The notes under the pieces are model-generated. The model was not told the origin of the DNA. It ran no database searches and worked only from the letters and a program-made list of their open reading frames with translations. A stretch of 36,538 bases of DNA from an uncultured SAR324 cluster bacterium (GTDB lineage: Bacteria; SAR324; NAC60-12). The stretch covers positions 1 to 36,538 of the forward strand of contig CACIWU010000010.1 in assembly GCA_902590435.1 (NCBI GenBank), read 5' to 3'. Shown in pieces: positions 16,513 through 24,685 of the stretch (positions are counted from its first letter, which is position 1; each line of letters starts with the position of its first letter). Both the position numbers and the translations under genes were made by a program.

Positions 16513-17787
16513 TTATTTATATCTCTTTAAAAGTTTTTCAGCATTTTTTTGTGCGCCTTTTAATGCAGACTTAGGTGTCTTATTTCCTGTGAGAGCAGAC
16601 TGAATTGCATCATCGAGTAATTTTCTGACCCTACCAGTTTGAAAAGTTGATAACTCTGCAGTTGCATAATTCAATTGATCTCTTGCTACAAGAGCAGGAG
16701 GGAATTGTTTAACATAATTTGTTAATGCACTTGTTTGATATGAAGCTGGACTAACTCCCATATATCCGGTGGCCATTGACCAATGAGCAGCTTGTTCAGG
16801 ACTAGTCATAAACTTAATTAAACGCATGGAAGCCTTCTTTTCTGCTTCTGAACTCTTTTTGAAGATATAGAAATTACCTCCACCAGTTGGTGTACCTCTT
16901 CGCTTGCTTGCTGGAAGCATTGCTACTCCAAAGTCGAATTTAGCATTCTTTTTAACAGTTGTTAAATTTCCTGTTGAATGCCACATGATTGCAGTTTTTC
17001 CTTCAAGAAAATTTTTCCTTAAAGTACCCCACTCAATGGTTCCGGAAGGCATTACTTTGTGTTTATTACCCAAATCATGCCAAAATTGAAGGGCTCCTAC
17101 AACGTTAGGGTGATCAAAATATGTTACATTCCCATCTCCGTTCATCAGCACTTGATCATTTTGCATTGTCAATGCACCAAACATCCAATACGGATAACCA
17201 GTAGAAGGAATCATTACACCCCAAGAATTTGTACTACTTTTGATCTTCTTACCATAGGAGACTAATTCGTTCCAAGTATTGGGTGGTTTGTTTGGATTCA
17301 ATCCAGCTTTTCTGAACAAATCCTTATTGTAATACATCACGATAGTAGATCTTTGAAAAGGAATCCCCCATACTTTTCCATCCGTTACTCCATTTTCCAT
17401 TAAGGTTGGATAAAAAGAGTACAACCAGGCTTTATCTTCATAACTAGTAACTAAATCATCAAAAGGTACTATCGCGTCTTGCTCAATCAATTCGTAGATA
17501 TCTATTGAAAACATTACTGATAATTGTGCTGGCTTACCACTTTTTAATGCGGCAAGAGCCTTTATTCTAGCGTCGTTATAATTACCAGCATAAATTGCGT
17601 TTACTTTCACATCTGGATTCTTTCTTTCAAAATCATTTACCATTCCATCTACAATTTTAGTCAGGGGTCCACCTACCGCAACAGGATAATACATATTCAG
17701 TTCAATACTGAATAATTTTGTTGCAAAAGACATAACAAATACGATTGTTGTCAAACCTATAAATGATATTTTAATTTTTTTTAACAT
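16513..17787 (-). CDS. Sugar ABC transporter substrate-binding protein (UgpB-like, family 1)
   Basis: Periplasmic binding protein of 424 residues with a signal peptide at about 1-27. The mature start reads LNMYYPVAVGGPLTKIVDGM, and NPDVKVNAIYAGNYNDA follows, close to the UgpB arrangement. The middle part YYNKDLFRKAGLNPNKPPNTWNELV is the conserved CUT1 binding-protein motif, and GGGNFYIFKKS follows near residue 304. The gene sits between the ATPase and the permeases in one transcript, with hairpins on both sides. A glycerol-phosphate, glycerophosphodiester or sugar ligand is possible; homology by eye does not settle it. Confidence 0.88.
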   Translation of the reverse strand: MLKKIKISFIGLTTIVFVMSFATKLFSIELNMYYPVAVGGPLTKIVDGMVNDFERKNPDVKVNAIYAGNYNDARIKALAALKSGKPAQLSVMFSIDIYELIEQDAIVPFDDLVTSYEDKAWLYSFYPTLMENGVTDGKVWGIPFQRSTIVMYYNKDLFRKAGLNPNKPPNTWNELVSYGKKIKSSTNSWGVMIPSTGYPYWMFGALTMQNDQVLMNGDGNVTYFDHPNVVGALQFWHDLGNKHKVMPSGTIEWGTLRKNFLEGKTAIMWHSTGNLTTVKKNAKFDFGVAMLPASKRRGTPTGGGNFYIFKKSSEAEKKASMRLIKFMTSPEQAAHWSMATGYMGVSPASYQTSALTNYVKQFPPALVARDQLNYATAELSTFQTGRVRKLLDDAIQSALTGNKTPKSALKGAQKNAEKLLKRYK

Positions 17788-17838
17788 ACTTTTTCTCTCT
17801 TAGTTATTTAATTGATAAGGATATATCTCCAAAACATT

Positions 17839-17859
17839 AAGCAAAGACTATCTTTGCTT
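17839..17859 (-). other. Intercistronic hairpin before the Ugp-type binding-protein gene
   Basis: AAGCAAAG (17839-17846) and CTTTGCTT (17852-17859) form a perfect 8-bp stem with a five-base loop, between the ATPase stop and the binding-protein start. No T-tract follows on the - strand, so it is more likely a processing or stabilising element than a terminator. Confidence 0.55.
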
Positions 17860-17879
17860 CTTCAAAAAATTGTATAAAA

Positions 17880-18932
17880 CTAATTATCTCTGATTCCAGA
17901 TTCAAAATCAAAATAATGTGATTTTTTTTTATCCCAAGTTAAAAATACATGATCTGAAATTTCATCAATTATCTTTGATTCAAATCTTGCGTAAATAGCT
18001 TGTTTACCCATTTTTAAAGATAAAACTACATCCGCCCCCTGATAATCTATATCGCTAATCTTGCACTTAATTCCTTTTTTAGAAATTTCAAAATCTTCCG
18101 GTCTAATACCTAAAATTGTTTTTTTAACATATTTTTTATTTACAAAAAATTTTTCATCATCGATTGGAATAAAGTTCTCATCATTATCATTATCGAACTC
18201 CAAATTTATCAAATTCATAGGAGGGTTTCCAATAAACTTAGCTGCGAAAGTATTCTCGGGTTCTTCGTAGAGTATTTTTGGTTTACCTTGTTGAACTATT
18301 TCTCCTTCATTCATTAATACTACTTTATCAGCCATACTCATCGCCTCTGTTTGATCGTGAGTGACATATACTAATGTAATTTTTAAATCTTTCTGAAGGG
18401 AACGAATTTCAGCACGCATTTGGTGTCTCAACTTAGCATCTAAATTTGATAACGGTTCATCCATCAAACAGATTGGATTTTCATTAATAATTGCTCTTGC
18501 TAGTGCAACTCTCTGTCTTTGTCCGCCTGAAAGTTCTGAAGGCTTTCTACCCAATAATTTACTTAAACCAACCTTTTCAGCCACACTAGCTAATTTAGTT
18601 TCTCTATCTTCTTTATTAACTTTTCTAACTTTAAGACCAAATATAATATTTTCTTGTACACTTAGATGTGGGAAAAGTGCATATGACTGAAAGACCATTG
18701 ATATATTTCTTAATGATGGATCCAAATTATTTACATTTTGACCATCTATAATAATTTCACCTGAAGATACTGATTCCAATCCAGCAATTAATCTTAGAGT
18801 GGTCGATTTCCCGCAGCCTGAAGGACCTAACAATACTACGAAATCTCCCTCTTCAATCTCTAAATTAAATTTTTCTACTGCCTTAACATCACCCCAGTAT
18901 TTAGCAACATCATTGAGTTCAATGAAACTCAT
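17880..18932 (-). CDS. Sugar ABC transporter ATP-binding protein (UgpC/MalK type)
   Basis: 350-residue ATPase that drives the Ugp-like importer. Walker A GPSGCGKSTT is near residue 36, the Q-loop is MVFQSYALFPHLS, the signature LSGGQRQR is near residue 134 and Walker B is ICLMDEPLSNLDAKLR, followed by the switch HDQTEAMS. Residues from about 240 form the TOBE/OB regulatory domain typical of CUT1 ATPases. It is the first gene of the operon and is divergent from the GntR regulator gene, which suggests shared control. Confidence 0.92.
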   Translation of the reverse strand: MSFIELNDVAKYWGDVKAVEKFNLEIEEGDFVVLLGPSGCGKSTTLRLIAGLESVSSGEIIIDGQNVNNLDPSLRNISMVFQSYALFPHLSVQENIIFGLKVRKVNKEDRETKLASVAEKVGLSKLLGRKPSELSGGQRQRVALARAIINENPICLMDEPLSNLDAKLRHQMRAEIRSLQKDLKITLVYVTHDQTEAMSMADKVVLMNEGEIVQQGKPKILYEEPENTFAAKFIGNPPMNLINLEFDNDNDENFIPIDDEKFFVNKKYVKKTILGIRPEDFEISKKGIKCKISDIDYQGADVVLSLKMGKQAIYARFESKIIDEISDHVFLTWDKKKSHYFDFESGIRDN

Positions 18933-19118
18933 TAAATTTCTCCATAATCATTTTTTTTAAGCTGATTAATATCAATTCAAATTAAATCTAATCAAAAACA
19001 ATAACAAGATTTATTCAAAAAATAAAAATTTTAAAAAAATGTTTGGTAAAAAAATATATTTAAAAAATAATTACCAATCATCTTGTTTTATCAAACATCA
19101 TATGTTTAACTACCTCTC
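18933..19118. promoter_or_regulatory. Divergent control region with candidate GntR operators
   Basis: 186 bp between the Ugp-type operon and the GntR-led operon. Two inverted repeats stand out. TTGGTAA (19043-19049) and TTACCAA (19071-19077) face each other over 21 bases; TGGT/ACCA half-sites are usual for FadR-type GntR proteins. AAACAT-CAT-ATGTTT (19093-19107) is a perfect 6-3-6 palindrome ending 11 bases before the regulator ATG. A further ATGTTTG (19039-19045) matches CAAACAT at 19092-19098. These are candidate operators for autoregulation and for control of both operons. Confidence 0.45.
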
Positions 19119-19865
19119 ATGAATGAATTAATTTACTATGATCTAAAGCAAATATCAGGACTTTCAGGTAGTCTCTCTACCCAAGTTTCTAAAGAATTGG
19201 GAAGGCGGATCGTTGCGGGTATATATACAGAAAATGATCTTATTGAAGATGAAAATACCCTTTCAAATAGGTATCAAGTAAGTAGGTCTGTAGTTCGTGA
19301 TGCAGTAAAAATTCTTGTCGGCAAAGGAATGTTAGAGGTTCGTCGTGGTATTGGTACTAGAGTAAAACCAAGAATAGAGTGGGTTTTATTAGATGATGAT
19401 GTACTAGCATGGCATCAATCTGCACCCTTTAGAATAGATTTTTTTAACAAATTAATGGAAATTAGACTAATTATTGAGCCTAATGCTGCTCGTTGGGCAT
19501 GTGAAAGGGGTTCTAATGAAAAAATAAGAAAAATTGTATTAGCGCAAAAAAAAATGGAAGATGAAAAAGGATCTATTGAAGATTTCGTAGTTGCTGATGC
19601 TCAATTTCATCAATCAATAATTCGAGCAGCCGATAATGAAATTTTAGAATCTATGGAAGGTGTTATTATTTCAGCCTTACTAAATAGTATTCGTATAACA
19701 AACAAAGACCCTCGTGAAAACACGGATTCTATTCCATTTCACAGCGAGGTTACCGACGCAATAGTAAAACGCGATCCTGATCTTGCAGAATTAAGTATGA
19801 AAAAGTTGCTAGGAGATGCTGAAAAACGCTTCAAAAAAGAATCTACTATTTTTAAATTAAATTAA
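19119..19865 (+). CDS. GntR-family (FadR/FCD subfamily) transcriptional regulator, DgoR-like
   Basis: 248 residues. A winged helix-turn-helix occupies about 15-75, with LSNRYQVSRSVVRDAVKILVGKGMLEVRRGIGT holding the recognition helix and wing. An all-helical FCD ligand domain follows (about 95-240) with metal-type residues in DAQFHQ and PFHSEV. The linker PRIEWVLLDDDVLAWH is typical of DgoR and related galactonate and sugar-acid repressors. It heads the operon that contains dgoK and dgoA and is probably released by a 2-keto-3-deoxy acid or aldonate. The dehydratase starts 16 bases after its stop. Confidence 0.88.
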   Translation: MNELIYYDLKQISGLSGSLSTQVSKELGRRIVAGIYTENDLIEDENTLSNRYQVSRSVVRDAVKILVGKGMLEVRRGIGTRVKPRIEWVLLDDDVLAWHQSAPFRIDFFNKLMEIRLIIEPNAARWACERGSNEKIRKIVLAQKKMEDEKGSIEDFVVADAQFHQSIIRAADNEILESMEGVIISALLNSIRITNKDPRENTDSIPFHSEVTDAIVKRDPDLAELSMKKLLGDAEKRFKKESTIFKLN

Positions 19866-19881
19866 AAATATTAAGTCTCTA

Positions 19882-21051
19882 ATGAAAATAACTAATATAG
19901 TAAGTCATATTCTAAAACACGACCTTGGTGAGGAACTTGGTTATTCTCAACAGTATTACAGTAAACGCAGCGCACACTTAGTGGAAATACAAACTGATGA
20001 AGGAATTGTAGGATGGGGAGAGTGTTTCGGTCCGGGTAATGTAGCTATAGCGAACAAATGTATTGTAGAAAAAGTTATACAACCGTTGATTATTGATTAT
20101 GACCCATTAGACCGTGAAGTCATCTGGCATAGAGTTTATAATCTACTTAGAGACCACGGACAAAAAGGAATGGTATTACAAGCACTTTCTGGAATTGATA
20201 TAGCTCTTTGGGACATAGGCGGTAAAATCACAGGACAATCTATTTCAAAAATGATTGGAGGTCGACATAGAGAAAAAGTAGCTGTATATGGTTATGGAAT
20301 GATGTTGAGAAAGGAAAATATAGACTCATTAACCTCTCGTTTTGCTGAAGAGGCAGCTACTATAAAAACTTCCGGTTATGTCGCAACAAAAATGAAAATT
20401 GGCTTAGGTATAGAAAAAGATTTAAAATTAGCTGAAGCAGTTCGGAAGGGTATAGGAGATGATTTTAAATTTATGGTAGATGCAAACCATTGTTACACTT
20501 TAGGAGATGCACTATATGTGGGTCGTGGATTAGAGGAATTGAATGCCTTTTGGTTTGAAGAACCTTTAGCTCCTGAAGATTGTATTGGTTATAAAGAATT
20601 GCGCAAAAAACTGGATATCAAAATTGCTGGAGGTGAAACGGAATTTACTCGCTGGGGCTGGAGAAACTTGTTAGAAAATAGGTGTTTAGATATAGCTCAA
20701 CCTGAAGTTTGTGCCCTAGGAGGGATTTCTGAATATGTTAAGGTAATTACTCTAGCTCATTCTTACTTTGTCCCAGTAGTAAATCATGTCTGGGGCTCAG
20801 ATATAGCTGTTGCTATTAATTTGCAACTGCTAGCCGCAATGCCACCTTTGCCGGGTGGCCTTTATCCCGCTGAACCAATTTTGGAGTTTGATACAACTTA
20901 TAGTAGGTTTAGGGATGATTTATTGACAAACCCACTTGATATTAAGGGGCAGGTCAAAAAAAATGATGGATATGTTTCGATTCCAGATTTTCCAGGTATT
21001 GGTGTTGAACCTGATCGAGATTTCATCAAAAAATATACCATTTCGGAATGA
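19882..21051 (+). CDS. Enolase-superfamily sugar-acid dehydratase (galactonate-dehydratase-like role)
   Basis: 389 residues, capping domain then TIM barrel. The K170-M-K172 motif (ATKMKIG), metal ligands D200 (VDANH), E226 (WFEEP) and E252 (AGGETE) and the general base H302 (VVNHVWGSD) are all present. The residue normally Asp next to that His is E275 (AQPEVCALGG). It belongs to the mandelate-racemase subgroup that dehydrates aldonates. With dgoK and dgoA downstream, it most likely makes 2-keto-3-deoxygalactonate or an epimer from galactonate or a related aldonate. It is not close enough by eye to E. coli DgoD to use that name. Confidence 0.87.
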   Translation: MKITNIVSHILKHDLGEELGYSQQYYSKRSAHLVEIQTDEGIVGWGECFGPGNVAIANKCIVEKVIQPLIIDYDPLDREVIWHRVYNLLRDHGQKGMVLQALSGIDIALWDIGGKITGQSISKMIGGRHREKVAVYGYGMMLRKENIDSLTSRFAEEAATIKTSGYVATKMKIGLGIEKDLKLAEAVRKGIGDDFKFMVDANHCYTLGDALYVGRGLEELNAFWFEEPLAPEDCIGYKELRKKLDIKIAGGETEFTRWGWRNLLENRCLDIAQPEVCALGGISEYVKVITLAHSYFVPVVNHVWGSDIAVAINLQLLAAMPPLPGGLYPAEPILEFDTTYSRFRDDLLTNPLDIKGQVKKNDGYVSIPDFPGIGVEPDRDFIKKYTISE

Positions 21052-21100
21052 ACCGTATTGGTATAAAATTTAATAATTAACCTTAAATTAAGGATAAAAA

Positions 21101-22159
21101 ATGAAAAATATTAAAAGGTTCCTTGCAATAGGATTCATAATGATTTTTTCTTATGTACCAATCGCAACTGCAAAGGATCTAGTAGCTTTATTGCTACCAG
21201 AAAATGTAAACCCTAGATGGGAAAGTCAAGATGCAGCTTTCTATGTGAAGCATATGAAAAAATTGGCATCAAATATTAATGTTGAAGTATTTAATGCTAA
21301 CAATGATACCGCAGCCCAACAAAGACAAGCAGAACAAGCTTTATCGCGTGGTGCTAAAGTACTAGTAGTCATTCCAATTGATGGTGAAGCTGCTGCTGTA
21401 ATTGCTGATATGGCTGCACAAGAAGGAGTACCAACAATAGCATACGATCGTATGGTACAATCAAAGAATACTAGTTTCTGGGTACAGGCAGATTTAAGGG
21501 CTTCAGGTCGTTCTCAAGCTGCACATATTGTAGCTAATACGAAGAATGGAGACACTCTTGTAATGCTTAAAGGTTCGCCAACTGATCCAAATGCTCCAAC
21601 AATTTATCACGGACAAATGGACGTTTTAAGTTCTTTATTTCAGTCAGGAGAACGAGTTCTTGGATATGAAAACTGGACTCAAGGGTGGGATCCAGCTGTT
21701 GCAAGACGTTCAATGGATCAGGCCCTTACAAAGCTTAACAATAATGTTCAAGGTGTAGTATCTTCCAATGACGGAAACGCAGGAGCAGCAGTAGCTGCAC
21801 TAGCAGAACAGGGTATGGCTGGAAAAGTTCCCGTTAGTGGATTAGACTGTACAGTTCAGGCATTACAGTTGATTCTTCTGGGACAAATGACACAAAGTGT
21901 TTGGAGAGATTTTAATTTAATGGCTGAAGCAACAGCAAAAGCAACAGTTGCTCTTGTTAATGGTAGTTCTCTTGATGGAGTGGTCAAGGGTACCTCACCA
22001 GCAAACTCTGCAGGTAAGGAAGTACCCATGGTTCCGGTAGGATTTTATAATGCAGTAGGAGAAAAGGGTGTTCAATATGTTATAGACAACGATCCTTCTA
22101 TTTCAAAATCTGATGTTTGTAAAGGAGAAGCATCTAAAACTTCTTTTTGCAAAAGTTAA
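21101..22159 (+). CDS. Sugar ABC transporter substrate-binding protein (XylF-like)
   Basis: Periplasmic sugar-binding protein of 352 residues in the CUT2 class, with a signal peptide of about 24 residues ending PIATA. ALLLPENVNPRWESQD, NNDTAAQQRQAEQAL and VVIPIDGEAAAVIADMAAQEGVPTIAYDRMV match the XylF type. VVSSNDGNAGAAVAALAEQG is the second ligand segment. The C-terminus has two cysteines (CKGEASKTSFC) that may form a disulfide. An AAGGA ribosome binding site lies six bases before the ATG, inside the palindrome CCTTAAATTAAGG (21081-21093). The ligand is an aldose; xylose or galactose are candidates, given the operon. Confidence 0.9.
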   Translation: MKNIKRFLAIGFIMIFSYVPIATAKDLVALLLPENVNPRWESQDAAFYVKHMKKLASNINVEVFNANNDTAAQQRQAEQALSRGAKVLVVIPIDGEAAAVIADMAAQEGVPTIAYDRMVQSKNTSFWVQADLRASGRSQAAHIVANTKNGDTLVMLKGSPTDPNAPTIYHGQMDVLSSLFQSGERVLGYENWTQGWDPAVARRSMDQALTKLNNNVQGVVSSNDGNAGAAVAALAEQGMAGKVPVSGLDCTVQALQLILLGQMTQSVWRDFNLMAEATAKATVALVNGSSLDGVVKGTSPANSAGKEVPMVPVGFYNAVGEKGVQYVIDNDPSISKSDVCKGEASKTSFCKS

Positions 22160-22168
22160 TATGGGAAA

Positions 22169-22181
22169 TTTCCTTAGGAAA
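22169..22181 (+). promoter_or_regulatory. Hairpin covering the ribosome binding site of the ATPase gene
   Basis: TTTCC-TTA-GGAAA forms a five-base-pair hairpin whose 3' arm contains the probable Shine-Dalgarno bases (TAGGAA), six bases before the GTG at 22187. The preceding gene has a similar CCTTAAATTAAGG element at its own ribosome binding site. The effect may be lower translation of the ATPase than of the binding protein. Confidence 0.35.
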
Positions 22182-22186
22182 ATATA

Positions 22187-22993
22187 GTGAAGGATAAAAA
22201 AGAGATGGTTGGAAAAGATTCCCAACCATCTCCACATTTAATAGTTGAAAAAGTTAGCAAAAGTTTCGGAGCTGTTGAAGCCTTAAAAAACGTCAACTTT
22301 GAAGTAAAGATTGGTGAGGTTATGGGGCTAGTAGGTGATAATGGAGCTGGAAAATCTACTCTAATGAAAATAATTGCTGGAGCAGCAAAGAGTGATACTG
22401 GTAAATTTATCTTGGATGGTACTGAAATTAATATCAACTCACCACAAGATTCTTCAGATCTTGGGATTTCCGTTGTTTATCAAGATCTAGCTTTATGTGA
22501 GAATTTAAATGTTGCATCCAATTTGTTCCTAGGTCAAGAACCTGTATATGGTGGATGGTTTAAATTGTTACCTCGATTTATTAGACCAATGAATTCGTTA
22601 ATCATGGAGCAAAAAACTAAAGAAGCTATTGAAAAACTTAAGGTCCAAACACTAGGTTCTGTTTTAACAAAAGTAAGTAATTTATCCGGCGGTCAAAGGC
22701 AAGCTATTGCTATTGCCCGTGCTACAAGAGTAAATTCTACTGTTGTCTTGTTAGATGAACCAACTGCCGCTTTGGGTGTTGCTCAGACAAGAGAAGTTTT
22801 AGATGTCATAAAGCAGCTTAGAAAAACTGGACATGCCGTTGTTTATATCTCCCACAATCTTAGAGATGTATTTGAGGTATGTGATCGTATCACCGTGCTA
22901 CGACATGGACAAAATGTAGCTATCTTTGATTCTAAAAAGTCTTCTCCAGAAGATATTGTTTCCGCCATGACTCTTGGAGAAAATGATGCTTAA
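22187..22993 (+). CDS. Sugar ABC transporter ATP-binding protein (single-domain, FrcA-like)
   Basis: 268-residue ATPase with one nucleotide-binding domain, unlike the two-domain XylG or RbsA (about 500 residues). Walker A GDNGAGKSTL is near residue 50, the signature LSGGQRQA is near residue 166 and Walker B is VVLLDEPTAALG. Single-domain partners are known for XylF/FrcB-type systems such as FrcBCA. The GTG start has TAGGAA in front; ATG at 22205 is a possible later start. The 3' end overlaps the permease gene. Confidence 0.9.
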   Translation: MKDKKEMVGKDSQPSPHLIVEKVSKSFGAVEALKNVNFEVKIGEVMGLVGDNGAGKSTLMKIIAGAAKSDTGKFILDGTEININSPQDSSDLGISVVYQDLALCENLNVASNLFLGQEPVYGGWFKLLPRFIRPMNSLIMEQKTKEAIEKLKVQTLGSVLTKVSNLSGGQRQAIAIARATRVNSTVVLLDEPTAALGVAQTREVLDVIKQLRKTGHAVVYISHNLRDVFEVCDRITVLRHGQNVAIFDSKKSSPEDIVSAMTLGENDA

Positions 22994-24155
22994 TTCAATT
23001 TTTAAAAATTTTCAAAGAATAAGAGGAACTGGACTAGGGGCTGTTGCTCCAGTACTTTTTGCATTGGCAGCTATATGGATTTACTTTGGATTTACTGAAC
23101 CGGCATTTTTAAGTGGCCGTAATTTTTATTATCTCTTCATGCAAAGTGCTGTAGTTGGAACTCTAGCTGTCGGGATAACTGTCGTATTAATTATTGGTGA
23201 TATTGACTTATCTGTCGCAGCTACTTCAGGAGTATGTGCTGCTATTTTAGCAGTACTTTCTACAAATTTCGGTTTATCGCCCATTATAGCATGTCTTTGC
23301 GCAATTATAGCTGGAATAATAATGGGATTGGTACAAGGTGTATTGGCTGCTTGGGTTAGAATACCGTCTTTTGTAGTAACACTAGCTGGACTTTTGGGTT
23401 TCCAAGGATTGATGTTAAAGATCTTAGGTATTCATGGTGCCATAAATGTGAGAGATCCCTTTATAAGGGGTATAACTACTACCAACATCACTCCTATCTT
23501 AGGTTGGATTGGTTTTCTTATAAGTATATTAATTTTTGTTTGGATTATATATAGAAATAATACAAACCGTAGAAAAATGGGTTTAGAATTAACACCATTT
23601 TTTTCTGAATTAGGAAGGGTTGTATTTTTTGTAGTATTCGCTGGTTCTGCTGTAGCTACTCTTAATTCATATCGAGGTATACCTTTGGTTGTTATTTTGT
23701 TATTAGGACTAACTTTTTTTATAAACTGGATAACTAAATCTACTCCTTTTGGACGTTCACTTTTTGCAGTAGGTGGGAATTCTGAATCAGCTCGTAGAGC
23801 AGGAATTTCGATTCAAAGTATAAGGGTTGCAGCTTTTGGAATAGTCGGAGGAATGGCTGCAATTGGAGGTATAATTGGTGCTTCTAGATACGCATCAGTT
23901 TCTTTTAATGCCTTTGCTGGAGGCCCTTTACTACTAGAAGCAATCGGCGCCGCGGTTATTGGAGGAACTTCTCTTTTTGGTGGAAGAGGCAGTGTATGGA
24001 ATGCTATATTGGGTGCATTAGTTATAGGTTCATTGGGAAATGGACTTGACCTTTCTGGAGCAAGTGCAGCTGATAAATTGATGTTTTCTGGTGGAATTTT
24101 ATTATTAGCTGTATCAATTGATGCTCTGTCTAGAAAAAACCAAAGTAACAAATAA
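22986..24155 (+). CDS. Sugar ABC transporter permease (XylH-like)
   Basis: CUT2-class permease of about 390 residues with ten or so hydrophobic helices, longer than RbsC and similar to XylH. It has GDIDLSVAATSGVCAA near residue 75 (the conserved GxIDLS motif), AWVRIPSFVVTLAGLLGFQGL, the GRSLFAVGGNSESARRAGI loop near residue 265 and LEAIGAAVIGGTSLFGGRG near 315. GGAGA lies five bases before the ATG at 22986; an ATG at 22983 and a TTG at 22974 are open in the same frame. The start overlaps the end of the ATPase gene (ATGATGCTTAA), so translation is coupled. Confidence 0.9.
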   Translation: MLNSIFKNFQRIRGTGLGAVAPVLFALAAIWIYFGFTEPAFLSGRNFYYLFMQSAVVGTLAVGITVVLIIGDIDLSVAATSGVCAAILAVLSTNFGLSPIIACLCAIIAGIIMGLVQGVLAAWVRIPSFVVTLAGLLGFQGLMLKILGIHGAINVRDPFIRGITTTNITPILGWIGFLISILIFVWIIYRNNTNRRKMGLELTPFFSELGRVVFFVVFAGSAVATLNSYRGIPLVVILLLGLTFFINWITKSTPFGRSLFAVGGNSESARRAGISIQSIRVAAFGIVGGMAAIGGIIGASRYASVSFNAFAGGPLLLEAIGAAVIGGTSLFGGRGSVWNAILGALVIGSLGNGLDLSGASAADKLMFSGGILLLAVSIDALSRKNQSNK

Positions 24156-24221
24156 ATTAAGGTAGTCTTTATAAACTATTTTAACAAAAATATATAAATA
24201 AAAAAATCAAATTAGCTTCAA

Positions 24222-24683
24222 ATGTGGAATATAGAAGAGAGGAATCTTCTTAAACTAATACTTAAAGAGTTAATACCTGCTAGTGAAGATGGGAAAATTC
24301 CGTCTGCTGGATTGACGAATGTAATAAATTATCTAGAAAAAAAATCAAAAGAAGAACTAAGTGTAAAAAAACTTTTTAATGTCGGGATTTTAAGAGTTAA
24401 AAATTTCGTGATTTCAACGAAAAAAGATATAAATTATATTAATTCAAAAGATACTATTTTGTTCTTAAAAATACTTGAAAATGAGGAACCATTTTTCTTT
24501 AAAGAATTTTTGAAACATACTTACATGGGTTACTATAGTGAACCAACTGTTAGACCCTATTTCGGCGTTTCTTCTAATCCACCTCATCCAATAGGTTATG
24601 AAGTACCTCTCGAAGAATCTAATTTTTTAGAAAGTCTTGTAGAGCCTGTAAAAAAAAGAGGTGTTTGCTATAGAAAGTGTTGA
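24222..24683 (+). CDS. Gluconate 2-dehydrogenase subunit 3-like small subunit
   Basis: 153-residue protein. The N-terminal part LLKLILKELIPASEDGKIPSAG and the C-terminal TYMGYYSEPTVRPYFGVSSNPPHPIGYE are characteristic of the small (gamma) subunit of FAD-dependent gluconate and glucose dehydrogenases. Well-studied members carry a Tat signal that exports the complex; this one has none, and an in-frame TAG at 24213-24215 excludes a longer N-terminus. It overlaps or abuts the GMC subunit gene. It should assemble with the flavoprotein, probably in the cytoplasm. Confidence 0.85.
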   Translation: MWNIEERNLLKLILKELIPASEDGKIPSAGLTNVINYLEKKSKEELSVKKLFNVGILRVKNFVISTKKDINYINSKDTILFLKILENEEPFFFKEFLKHTYMGYYSEPTVRPYFGVSSNPPHPIGYEVPLEESNFLESLVEPVKKRGVCYRKC

Positions 24684-24685
24684 AG

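Noticed and set aside
22974-22976. TTG start for the XylH-like permease
   Set aside because: ATG codons at 22983 and 22986 lie a few bases downstream, and GGAGA is well spaced for 22986.
23813-24151. 112-codon - strand open frame inside the XylH-like permease gene
   Set aside because: Proline- and alanine-rich antisense shadow of a well-supported membrane protein gene.
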